Assembly: GCF_003725545.1 (NCBI RefSeq)
Contig: NZ_RJLN01000024.1
Span: forward strand, 1 to 64,000
Source of the DNA: Micromonospora solifontis
GTDB taxonomy: Bacteria; Actinomycetota; Actinomycetes; Mycobacteriales; Micromonosporaceae
DNA: 64,000 bases
Reading direction: 5' to 3'
Of the stretch, positions 1-7,682 are shown piece by piece (positions within the stretch are counted from its first letter, which is position 1; each line of letters opens with the position of its first letter). The position numbers and the translations under genes are program-made. The notes under the pieces are model-generated. The model was not told where the DNA came from and made no database searches. It worked only from the letters and a program-made list of their open reading frames with translations.

Positions 1-1
1 G

Positions 2-2653
2 GTGGCCACCACGCCCGGCCGCGACGTGACCCCGCCCCGGCAGCGGGCCCCGGAGCGGGCCGGGCGGCCCGTCAAGCCGGCCCGCCCCCCGAAGATCAAG
101 TTCGGTGACCGCGACCCCGCCGTCGAGCTGGCGATCACCGAGATCGCCGGTCACCTGACCTTCACCCCCAACACCGTCACCGCCTGGTACTGGCTGCCCG
201 AGGTGCGCTGGGCGTTCCGCCCGGACGCCGAACGGGAGGCGCTGCTCTCCGCCATCTCCGAGCAGTACGCCGGCCTGGCCGGCTTCCGGCTGCACCTGCG
301 GCGGACCACCCGGCCGTTCCCGGCCGACGAGTGGGCCCGCACCGTCGACGCGCACACCGCCGCGCCGCTCCCCGACGTGCCCGACACGCCCGGCTGGGCC
401 GACCACCTGGTGGCCGCCCAGCGGCACCTGATGGCGGTCAACCACGCCGAGGGGCAGACCTACCTGGGGGTCACCTTCGCCCGCCGCTCGCTCGGCGACT
501 CGCTCACCGAGCGGCTGCTGCGCGCGTTCGGCCGGGGCACCGCCGACGGCGAGCGCCGCAGGCTGGGCCGCACCGTCGAGCAGTTCGACGAGGTGCTCGG
601 CGCGTTCGGCATGCGCGGCCGCCGGGTCACCGCCCAGGAGCTGGAGTGGTTGCTCTACCGCTCGGTCGCGCTCTGCATGGCGCCGCCGGGCGCCCTCTCG
701 CCGGTCACCGACGGCCGGTGGGAGCGCGGTGACCTGCTCGCCCTCACCGAGCAGGTGGAGCGCTACCGCACCCCGTACGGCTCGACGGTGAAGCTGGTCA
801 ACCGGATGACCGGCGAGGAACGGCACGTGGCCGTGCTCGCGGTGGGCCGGATGGAGCCGCTGGAGATCCCCGAGCGGCACGAGCCCTGGCTGCACTTCCA
901 CGAGCGGCTGCCGTGGCCGATGGAGCTCTCCACCCGGGTGGACATCCTCGGCCCGGGCGACTCCTTCCGTAATCTGGAGCACCGGCTCCGGATGATCCGG
1001 TCCCAGCAGCTCGACTACGCCGAGCACGGCATCGACGCCCCGCCCGAGCTGGAGCGGCTCGCCAAGCGGGCCCTGGTGATCGGCGACGAGATGACCACCG
1101 GCCTGCCGGTCGACTCGGCGCGCGCGCACGGCTGGCACCGGATCGCGGTGGGCGGCCGGACCCGCGAGGAGTGCCTGGAGCGGGCCCGCCGGCTCATCCA
1201 GCTCTACTCGCGAGAGCTGCGGATCTCGCTGCAGCACCCGAAGAACCAGGACTGGTTGGCCCGCGAGTTCATCCCCGGTGAGCCGATCGCCAACACCGGA
1301 TACGTCCGGCGGATGCCGGTCAACCTGCTCGCCGCGGCGCTGCCGCAGGCCGCGTCCACCGTCGGCGACCGGCGCGGCGACCTGATCGGCCGGACCGCCG
1401 GCACCTGCCGCCGGCCGGTCTTCCTCGACCTGCACTTCCCGATGGAGGTACGCGAGCGCTCCGGCCTCGCCGTCTTCGTCGCCGAGCCGGGCGGTGGCAA
1501 GTCCACCCTGCTCGGCGCGCTCGGCTACCTCGCCGCCCGGCGCGGCGTGCAGGTGACCCTGCTCGACCCGTCCGGCCCGCTGGCCCGGCTCTGCGCGATG
1601 CCCGAGCTGGCTCCGTACTCACGGGTGCTCAACCTGACCGGCTCCGAGCAGGGCACCCTGGCCCCGTACGCGCTGATCCCGACGCCGCTGCGCAGCGAGT
1701 TCGGCACCGGTGCGGCCGGCGACCGGGAGTTCGAGATCGCGGTCTCCAACGCCCGCGCCGAGCGGCGCATGCTGGTGCAGGACATCTGCATGATGCTGGT
1801 GCCACCGCAGGTGGCCCGGGAGGCGTCCACCGCCACCCTGTTCCGGCACGCCGTACGCCAGGTGCCGGCGGAGGAGACGTCCACCCTGGACGACGTGGTG
1901 ACGACCCTGCAAGGGCTGGACGACGACGCCGGCCGGGAGCTGGCGCACCTGCTGCTGGACACCGCCGAGATGCCGCTCGCCATGCTCTTCTTCGGCCGGC
2001 CGCCGGAGGGGCTGCTCGGCGCCGACGCGGCACTCACCGTGATCACCATGGCCGGGCTCCGGCTTCCCGACCTCAAGATCGAGCGCGAGTACTGGTCGGC
2101 CGAGGAGGCCCTGGCCCTGCCGATGCTGCACACCGCGCACCGGCTCGCCGTACGTCGCTGCTACGGCGGCTCGATGTCCTCCCGGAAGCTGGTCGGCCTG
2201 GACGAGGCGCACTTCATGGAAGGCTGGCGCTCCGGCCGGTCGTTCCTGGTCCGACTCGCCCGCGACTCCCGCAAGTGGAACCTCGCCGCCCTGGTCGCCT
2301 CGCAGAACCCGAAGGACATCCTCGGCCTCGACGTGCAGAACCTGGTCTCCACCGTCTTCGTCGGCCGGATCGCCGAGGACTCCGAGATCGCCTCCGAGGC
2401 GCTGCGGCTGCTCCGGGTGCCGGTCAACGACGGGTACGAGGCCACCCTCGCCTCGCTGTCCCAGGCCGACAGCGGTTCCGCCGCCCGGCTCGGCTTCCGT
2501 GAGTTCGTCATGCGCGACGTCGACGGGCGCGTGCAGAAGGTCCGGGTCGACGTGTCGTACGTCGACGGGCTGCTGGAGCACCTGGACACCACCCCCGCCG
2601 CGGTCGCCCGGGCCGCCGGGCAACTGCCGACCCTGGCTGATCTGGAGGCGTGA
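2..2653 (+). CDS. VirB4/TraC-like conjugation ATPase (start may lie upstream)
   Basis: An 883-residue protein that resembles the VirB4/TraC ATPases powering type IV secretion and conjugation. A Pro/Arg-rich N-terminal tail of about 30 residues precedes a long TraC-type N-terminal domain. The C-terminal RecA-like ATPase has a clear Walker A, GGGKST, near residue 498 and a Walker B with catalytic acid, VGLDEAHF, near residue 733. It probably acts at the inner face of the membrane. It is followed one base later by a membrane protein, so it leads a five-gene forward operon of envelope proteins. The first codon seen is a GTG at base 2. The window begins there, so the true start could be further upstream. 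Family assignment comes from motifs and context. A chromosomal ATPase of unknown substrate is the alternative. Confidence 0.8.
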   Translation: MATTPGRDVTPPRQRAPERAGRPVKPARPPKIKFGDRDPAVELAITEIAGHLTFTPNTVTAWYWLPEVRWAFRPDAEREALLSAISEQYAGLAGFRLHLRRTTRPFPADEWARTVDAHTAAPLPDVPDTPGWADHLVAAQRHLMAVNHAEGQTYLGVTFARRSLGDSLTERLLRAFGRGTADGERRRLGRTVEQFDEVLGAFGMRGRRVTAQELEWLLYRSVALCMAPPGALSPVTDGRWERGDLLALTEQVERYRTPYGSTVKLVNRMTGEERHVAVLAVGRMEPLEIPERHEPWLHFHERLPWPMELSTRVDILGPGDSFRNLEHRLRMIRSQQLDYAEHGIDAPPELERLAKRALVIGDEMTTGLPVDSARAHGWHRIAVGGRTREECLERARRLIQLYSRELRISLQHPKNQDWLAREFIPGEPIANTGYVRRMPVNLLAAALPQAASTVGDRRGDLIGRTAGTCRRPVFLDLHFPMEVRERSGLAVFVAEPGGGKSTLLGALGYLAARRGVQVTLLDPSGPLARLCAMPELAPYSRVLNLTGSEQGTLAPYALIPTPLRSEFGTGAAGDREFEIAVSNARAERRMLVQDICMMLVPPQVAREASTATLFRHAVRQVPAEETSTLDDVVTTLQGLDDDAGRELAHLLLDTAEMPLAMLFFGRPPEGLLGADAALTVITMAGLRLPDLKIEREYWSAEEALALPMLHTAHRLAVRRCYGGSMSSRKLVGLDEAHFMEGWRSGRSFLVRLARDSRKWNLAALVASQNPKDILGLDVQNLVSTVFVGRIAEDSEIASEALRLLRVPVNDGYEATLASLSQADSGSAARLGFREFVMRDVDGRVQKVRVDVSYVDGLLEHLDTTPAAVARAAGQLPTLADLEA

Positions 2654-2654
2654 C

Positions 2655-4583
2655 ATGGCGCGGGCCCGGGCACGGATCGCGGCGCTCCTCCTCGCGCTCG
2701 GCGTACTCGCCGGGGCCACCATCGGCTGGCCGCTGGTCGGAGCGACACCCGCGTACGCCGCCGAACCCACGCCAGCACCGGCCGAGCTCTGCAGCACCAA
2801 GCAGTGGCAGGCCGACTTCCGCGCCTGCGTCGCCAAGTTGCAGGCGGTGACCGATGATCAGGTCACCTGCCGTAACGCACCCGTCCCCAGCGCGCCGGAC
2901 TCGGGGCTCGCCGGCTGGTTCGCCTCCCGGCCGGACTCCGCCAAGCTCCCCGGCCCCAAGGGCCTCTACAGCGACTACGGCTACGCCGGATACAGCTACA
3001 CCACGTACGACATCGACACCGGCTGCGCCACCTCCGTGCTCCATCCCGACTACCGGTTCACGACGATGGTCGCCAACGGCGAGTTCATGTTCGCCAACGC
3101 GGTCATCGGGGCGTCGAACGCGCTGCGCGAACGGGCCTGGGATCCCCGGTCGATGTGGAGCTGGGCGGACCCGCTGGTGGAGCAGGCCACCAAGGCCGTC
3201 TACCAGAAGGTGTTCAGCGTCTTCGGCATCATCACACTCTGCGTGGTCGGTCTCTACCTGCTCTGGCGGTCACGCCAGTCGGACATGAGCAACGCCATGA
3301 CCACGGCCGGCTGGGCGGTGCTGGTGATGGTGGCGGTGACCGCCCTGGCCGCCTGGCCGGTGAAGTCGGCCAGCATCGCCGACAACACCTTGATCACCTC
3401 ACTCGGCGTCGTGCACGACGCGGTCGGTCCGGCGTCCAAGGACATACCGTCGGACAAGTGCGTCCTACCGAACCCGGACGCGTGCGTGGACAAGCGTCCC
3501 CCGGCGGTGCGGGCCAGCGACACCGCCACCGAGACCATGCTCTACCGGAACTGGCTGCGCGGCGTGCTCGGCTCGGCCGACAGCGAGACCGCCAAGAAGT
3601 ACGGTCCGGCGCTATACGACGCCAGGTCGCTGAGCTGGGACGAAGCGGAGTCGATCCGCGCCAACCCGAAGACTCGGGACGTCGTGATCAAGGGTAAGCA
3701 GCAGCAGTGGGCCCGGGTTGCCGAGCAGATCAAGACCGAGGATCCCGAGGCGTACGAATACCTCCAGGGCAAGCGCGACATGGACCGGATCGGGGCGGGT
3801 TTCATCGCGGTGCTCGCCTCGCTGCTCTTCGCGATGTTCGACCTGACCGCGTCGCTGCTGGTGCTGCTCGGCTTCCTGATCTTCCGGTGGGCGGTGATCG
3901 CCGCGCCGATCCTCGGCACCGTCGGCCTGATGCGACCGGCGAGCGCCGGCCTGCGCCGGCTGGCGAACGCCGTCGTCGCGGCGGTCTTCAACATCGCCAT
4001 CTTCGGCACCGGCGCGGCCGTCTATCTGTTCGCGGTCGACCTCATCATGAACACGCCCACGCTGCCCGGCTGGCTCCAGGTGGTCCTGGTCTGGCTCTGC
4101 GGCGTGGTGGGCTGGCTGCTGCTCCGCCCGTACCGGCGGATCACCCAGCTCGGCGGCAAGGACAGCAGCGAGGCGGTCAGCTCGGCCGGGTCGTGGCACC
4201 GCCGGTTCTTCCGGGACATGCGGGTGGCCGCCCGACTGGATGTGGTCGAGCCGGGCGGCACCGCCGAACCGGCGGTCGGCCGTCGGCGCGGCGTCTCGCT
4301 CGACCAGCGCAGCCTGCGGCCCGAGGCGCGGCACGAGGACCCGTCGCACGTCGCCGCGATCGAACGCCGGCGACCGGACGGGCGGGAAGGGTCCGACGGA
4401 GCCCCGGCGCCCGAGCGGTCGGACGGGCGTCGCGCCACCGCGCCCCGGCCCCGCCGGGAGCCGGCCTGGACGGAGCCGGACGTGCCCGAGGAGGCGCCCT
4501 CCTTCGCCGTCTACCGGCCGGACTCGGCCGACCGGGCTCAGCCGGCCCGGCCGGCTCCCCGCGTGCGGTCCGAGGCCCGGTGA
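2655..4583 (+). CDS. Polytopic membrane protein, VirB6/TrbL-like channel candidate
   Basis: About 642 residues from the ATG one base after the ATPase stop. The open frame extends further upstream but only inside the previous gene. A signal peptide ends in an AYA-A motif near residue 36, followed by an extracytoplasmic region with several cysteines. Hydrophobic helices then fall near residues 184-200, 218-234, 380-425, 438-465 and 475-492. The last 150 residues are charged, Pro/Arg-rich and probably cytoplasmic. This layout fits the polytopic component of a type IV secretion channel (VirB6/TrbL class), and the position directly after a VirB4-like ATPase supports that. Sequence alone gives no diagnostic motif, so the function is inferred from topology and neighbours. 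Confidence 0.7.
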   Translation: MARARARIAALLLALGVLAGATIGWPLVGATPAYAAEPTPAPAELCSTKQWQADFRACVAKLQAVTDDQVTCRNAPVPSAPDSGLAGWFASRPDSAKLPGPKGLYSDYGYAGYSYTTYDIDTGCATSVLHPDYRFTTMVANGEFMFANAVIGASNALRERAWDPRSMWSWADPLVEQATKAVYQKVFSVFGIITLCVVGLYLLWRSRQSDMSNAMTTAGWAVLVMVAVTALAAWPVKSASIADNTLITSLGVVHDAVGPASKDIPSDKCVLPNPDACVDKRPPAVRASDTATETMLYRNWLRGVLGSADSETAKKYGPALYDARSLSWDEAESIRANPKTRDVVIKGKQQQWARVAEQIKTEDPEAYEYLQGKRDMDRIGAGFIAVLASLLFAMFDLTASLLVLLGFLIFRWAVIAAPILGTVGLMRPASAGLRRLANAVVAAVFNIAIFGTGAAVYLFAVDLIMNTPTLPGWLQVVLVWLCGVVGWLLLRPYRRITQLGGKDSSEAVSSAGSWHRRFFRDMRVAARLDVVEPGGTAEPAVGRRRGVSLDQRSLRPEARHEDPSHVAAIERRRPDGREGSDGAPAPERSDGRRATAPRPRREPAWTEPDVPEEAPSFAVYRPDSADRAQPARPAPRVRSEAR

Positions 4584-4589
4584 GTCCCG

Positions 4590-5141
4590 ATGCGTCGCGC
4601 GCTGGAATTCCTGGTCACCCGGGTTCCGCGGTCCCGGCTCGGAGTCGCCCTGGTGATCGCCGTCCTGATCTTCGGCGTGATCGGGGCGGCCCGGCTGGTC
4701 TCCGGGCCGGTCGATCCGACCGCCGGCCTCAGCAACCGACCCCGGGAACCGATCAGCACGGTCGACCCGGAGGCCGGTGACGACGGACTGCTGTCCAGCC
4801 CGACCTCGGCTGCCTCGCCGAGGACGCGTCCCGGCGAGCCGACCCCGGAACAGACGGCCGCCCGGTTCACCACCGCCTGGTTGAGCGGCCCGGGCAGCAG
4901 CGGGGCGGACTGGCTGGCCCGGCTGAAGCCCTTCTCCACCCCGGCACTCACCGAGAAGCTGGACGGCGCGGACCCGGAGCGGGTCCCCGCGCGGCGGGTG
5001 AACGGTCAGGTGACGCTGCGACCCCGGACGGAGTCCTTCGTGGAGGCCCTGATTCCCCTCGACAACGGTCAGCTCCGGCTCGACCTGGTGGCCCCGGACG
5101 GCCGGTGGCTGGTGGACGCGGTTGACTGGGAGCGGCAGTGA
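4590..5141 (+). CDS. Single-pass membrane protein, TcpC/VirB8-like
   Basis: 183 residues with a short basic N-terminus, one membrane helix near residues 16-36 and an extracytoplasmic domain. The linker is rich in Pro, Thr and Ser. The C-terminal 100 residues, beginning RFTTAWLSG, have the look of an NTF2-like fold: an early helix, then beta-rich sequence ending in WLVDAVDW. Proteins with this layout (TcpC, VirB8, TrbF) are scaffold parts of conjugation machines in Gram-positive bacteria. It starts 6 bases after the VirB6-like gene and its stop overlaps the next start, so it belongs to the same operon. The assignment is by topology and context; no catalytic motif is expected. Confidence 0.7.
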   Translation: MRRALEFLVTRVPRSRLGVALVIAVLIFGVIGAARLVSGPVDPTAGLSNRPREPISTVDPEAGDDGLLSSPTSAASPRTRPGEPTPEQTAARFTTAWLSGPGSSGADWLARLKPFSTPALTEKLDGADPERVPARRVNGQVTLRPRTESFVEALIPLDNGQLRLDLVAPDGRWLVDAVDWERQ

Positions 5142-6307
5142 ACGCCCCGCCGGACAGCACGCCGCGCCGGAAGCTGCGGCTCGGCGTCCTGGCCACCGCT
5201 CTCACCGCGGTGCTGGCGCTGCTCTGCTGCGTCGGTGGCGCGGGGGCCTTCTTCCTCACCGAGCTGGGCAACGAGGAGAAGGACGGGGCGGCCCTCGACA
5301 GTGGCTGCAACCTCGGCCGGCGGGTGAACATCACCGGGGAGATGCCCCGCTTCGCGGAGTACGGCGAGGGACAGCTGCGTAACGCCGCGGTCATCATCAA
5401 GGTGGGCCAGGACCGGAAGGTGCCGGCCCGGGGCTGGGTCATCGCGCTGGCCACCGCCATGCAGGAGTCCGCACTGCGGAACCTCGCCAACAGCACGGTG
5501 CCGGCCTCGCTCGGGCTGCCGCACGAGGGGGTCGGCTCGGACCACGACTCGCTGGGCCTCTTCCAGCAGCGGCCGGGCTGGGGCAGCGTCGAGGAGCGGA
5601 TGACGCCCTCGTACGCGGCCGGGAAGTTCTACGACAAGATGATCAAGGTGCCGGACTGGGAACAGCGGCCGCTGACCGTGGTGGCTCAGCGGGTCCAGGT
5701 CAGCGCCTTCCCCGACGCGTACGCGAAGCACGAGGAGCTGGCCGGGCGGATCGTCGACGCGCTCGCCGGCGGCGCGGCCCGTACCGTGCAGATCGCCGGC
5801 AGGGCGGTCTGCGACGCCGCCCGGGGGGCCAGGATCGCCGCCTCGGGCTGGACCGCTCCGCTGGCCGGCGGGATCGTCTCCGGCTTCCGCACCGCCGAAC
5901 GCCCCAGTCACAACGGCGTCGACCTCGCCGCGGGCAAGCGCACCCCGATCCACGCCGCCTCGGCGGGACGGGTGCTGGTGGCCCGCTGCGACCCCGACCA
6001 CTCCGGCCGGCGCGACTGCGACCGCGACGGCTGGCCGGGCAAGGGTGGCTGCGGCTGGTTCGTGGACATCCTGCACGCCGGCGGCTACATCACCCGGTAC
6101 TGCCACATGATCGAGCGGCCGCACGTGGTGCCAGGGCAGATGGTGACGGCCGGCCAGGTGATCGGCCTCTCCGGGACCAGCGGGAACTCCTCCGGACCGC
6201 ACCTGCACTTCGAGGTGCACGTGGACAGCGACCGGTCCAGCCGGGGCGCGATCAACCCGGTGCAGTTCATGCGGGAACGCGGCGCGGCGATCTCCGGTTC
6301 CGAGTGA
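5138..6307 (+). CDS. Lysozyme-like plus M23 peptidase cell-wall hydrolase
   Basis: 389 residues starting at a GTG that overlaps the preceding stop (GTGA). An N-terminal membrane anchor spans about residues 14-34. The middle region, roughly residues 80-180, reads as a lysozyme/transglycosylase-like domain (ATAMQESALRN, then SLGLFQQRPGWG). The C-terminal third is an M23 LytM-type zinc endopeptidase, with the first zinc ligand in HNGVDLAAG and the HLHFEVH motif near the end. A bifunctional muralytic enzyme of this type locally opens peptidoglycan so that a secretion channel can cross it (VirB1/TcpG role). The mechanism is known from the families. Its use in this locus is inferred from the operon. 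Confidence 0.88.
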   Translation: MNAPPDSTPRRKLRLGVLATALTAVLALLCCVGGAGAFFLTELGNEEKDGAALDSGCNLGRRVNITGEMPRFAEYGEGQLRNAAVIIKVGQDRKVPARGWVIALATAMQESALRNLANSTVPASLGLPHEGVGSDHDSLGLFQQRPGWGSVEERMTPSYAAGKFYDKMIKVPDWEQRPLTVVAQRVQVSAFPDAYAKHEELAGRIVDALAGGAARTVQIAGRAVCDAARGARIAASGWTAPLAGGIVSGFRTAERPSHNGVDLAAGKRTPIHAASAGRVLVARCDPDHSGRRDCDRDGWPGKGGCGWFVDILHAGGYITRYCHMIERPHVVPGQMVTAGQVIGLSGTSGNSSGPHLHFEVHVDSDRSSRGAINPVQFMRERGAAISGSE

Positions 6308-6320
6308 GGCCCGCCGACCC

Positions 6321-6920
6321 ATGAGCAACCCGCTGCCCGACCCCTTCGCGGACCAACCCGACTGGGCGCCGCTCCCGCCGCGACCGATCGAGGTCGTCCC
6401 CGCCACCGGCCGGGTCGAGCTGCGTGGCCGGCGGGTGCTGGTCGGCCTGCCCGGGCTCGGCTGGCGCGGTGACCTGCGCGCCGACGAGCGCGTGGTGCAG
6501 GGCAGCCGCACCTACGTGCCGGTCATCCCGGAACACGAGTGGTACCGGGCCGAGTCGGAGCAGGTCGAGGTCTTCGCTCCGCTGATGCCGGTGGAGCGCG
6601 TCTGGGTGGAGACCATCGGCCAGCACCGGCCGTCGGGCCGGCCACCCGAGGCGGGTATCCGGCTGGTCTCCCTCGACGCGCCGGCGCGTCGCCCGCCCAC
6701 CCCGGTCTTCGAGGCGGACTCCGTCACCGGCCGGCGCGTGGTGCAGATGACCGGTACGACCGAGCAGCGAGACCTCCGCGCGGTGACCGAGACCTACTCC
6801 GGCGCGGACGGGGACATCTGCGTCCGGGTGGCCCCGGAGCTGGAGTGGTACCGATGGGCCTGGCGTGGACAGGCACCGAGCACCCTGGAGGTGCCGGTCC
6901 ACCTGCTCTGGCTCGAATGA
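6321..6920 (+). CDS. Hypothetical protein, last gene of the secretion-like operon
   Basis: 199 residues, not recognised. The sequence is beta-rich with many Val, Trp and Arg residues, and has no signal peptide or membrane helix. It appears to contain two related halves: EHEWYRAESEQVEVFAPL near residues 71-88 and PELEWYRWAWRGQ near residues 172-184 both carry an E-WYR core. The gap after the M23 gene is 13 bases and a GAGG lies 12 bases before the ATG, so translation may depend on coupling. Co-transcription with the ATPase and wall hydrolase suggests a soluble cytoplasmic partner of that apparatus, but nothing in the sequence fixes a function. Confidence 0.75.
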   Translation: MSNPLPDPFADQPDWAPLPPRPIEVVPATGRVELRGRRVLVGLPGLGWRGDLRADERVVQGSRTYVPVIPEHEWYRAESEQVEVFAPLMPVERVWVETIGQHRPSGRPPEAGIRLVSLDAPARRPPTPVFEADSVTGRRVVQMTGTTEQRDLRAVTETYSGADGDICVRVAPELEWYRWAWRGQAPSTLEVPVHLLWLE

Positions 6921-6927
6921 CACGATC

Positions 6928-7485
6928 TCAGCCAGCGGGCTGGGCTTTGCAAACCCCCCAACCGTCGCCCCGTCGCGTTTCGAACCGCCAGCCCTGCCGA
7001 TCACTCTGCGAGATCCCATCGATGAATGCCGCAATAACGAGATCGACCTCGACTACGGCGTCCTCTCCTGACTGTTGAACGTTCAGCGGGCCCCAGCTCA
7101 CCGAGATGGTCGTGTCAAACTTCTTCTCACGCGCCGCGAGGTCATCACGAAGTGCTCGCAGGCCATTCAGATCAGTCGTGCCCTCGCAGGTCAGTTGCTT
7201 CGCCTTCGTGTCGTCGCGCTCCACGAGGAATGCCTGGATGTAACTGGCCACCACGACGTCCGGACTGCTGCGGTCGGGGGCGGTCGCCCGGTCGTACAGG
7301 ACGAAACCGACCACCGCGCCGGTGCCGCAGAGCAGCGCCACCACCCCGGCGACGATCGCCAGAACCGTCCGCAGCCGCCGGCGCGGACGCTCGGGCGCCG
7401 GAGCCGGCGCGGGGGGCGCCAACTGCTCGGGCGGGGTCCGCTGGGCCGGTACGCGGGAGACCTGGGAACCGGCGGGGGGCTGCAC
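6928..7485 (-). CDS. Hypothetical single-pass membrane protein, NTF2-like extracellular domain
   Basis: 185 residues from the GTG at 7485. An AGGAGG lies 8 bases upstream of this codon, whereas an earlier in-frame GTG at 7494 overlaps that ribosome site and is less likely. A Pro/Ala-rich cytoplasmic N-terminus leads to one membrane helix near residues 40-62. An outer domain of about 110 residues follows, with one cysteine near its start (LTCEG) and one near its end (GVCKA), which could form a disulfide. The domain resembles small NTF2-like/DUF4878 exported domains. A second gene at 62169-62864 has the same plan. It runs convergently toward the secretion-like operon, with 7 bases between stops. 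Function unknown. Confidence 0.72.
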   Translation of the reverse strand: MQPPAGSQVSRVPAQRTPPEQLAPPAPAPAPERPRRRLRTVLAIVAGVVALLCGTGAVVGFVLYDRATAPDRSSPDVVVASYIQAFLVERDDTKAKQLTCEGTTDLNGLRALRDDLAAREKKFDTTISVSWGPLNVQQSGEDAVVEVDLVIAAFIDGISQSDRQGWRFETRRGDGWGVCKAQPAG

Positions 7486-7503
7486 TGATTCCACCTCCTG
7501 AGG

Positions 7504-7557
7504 CTATCGGCTGCGGCCCGCGTACCCAATGCCTCGGATCTGGCGGATCGTGGCCAT
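7504..7557 (-). CDS. Possible 17-residue leader peptide
   Basis: A short frame reading MATIRQIRGIGYAGRSR, with ATG at 7557 and stop at 7504-7506. A perfect GGAGG sits 7 bases before the ATG, which is uncommon by chance. The stop lies a few bases before the ribosome site of the membrane-protein gene downstream on the same strand. It may be a translated leader that couples or regulates that gene, or simply a spurious ORF. No homology can be judged at this length. Confidence 0.35.
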   Translation of the reverse strand: MATIRQIRGIGYAGRSR

Positions 7558-7627
7558 AGTTCGTCCTCCGCGCCACCGGCGGCGCTCTGTCCGGGTGAAG
7601 GTCGTGGCGAACCGCCGGAACGGACGC

Positions 7628-7663
7628 CGCCCGGCACGGCCCTGGTCGGGTCCGTGCCGGGCG
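7628..7663 (-). terminator. Hairpin after the subtilisin gene
   Basis: Twelve-base arms (CGCCCGGCACGG at 7628-7639, its complement at 7652-7663) separated by a 12-base loop. The hairpin lies 20 bases past the subtilisin stop. No T-run follows, as is usual in GC-rich actinobacteria. Confidence 0.6.
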
Positions 7664-7682
7664 TTCGTGCCGCGCCCGGCGG

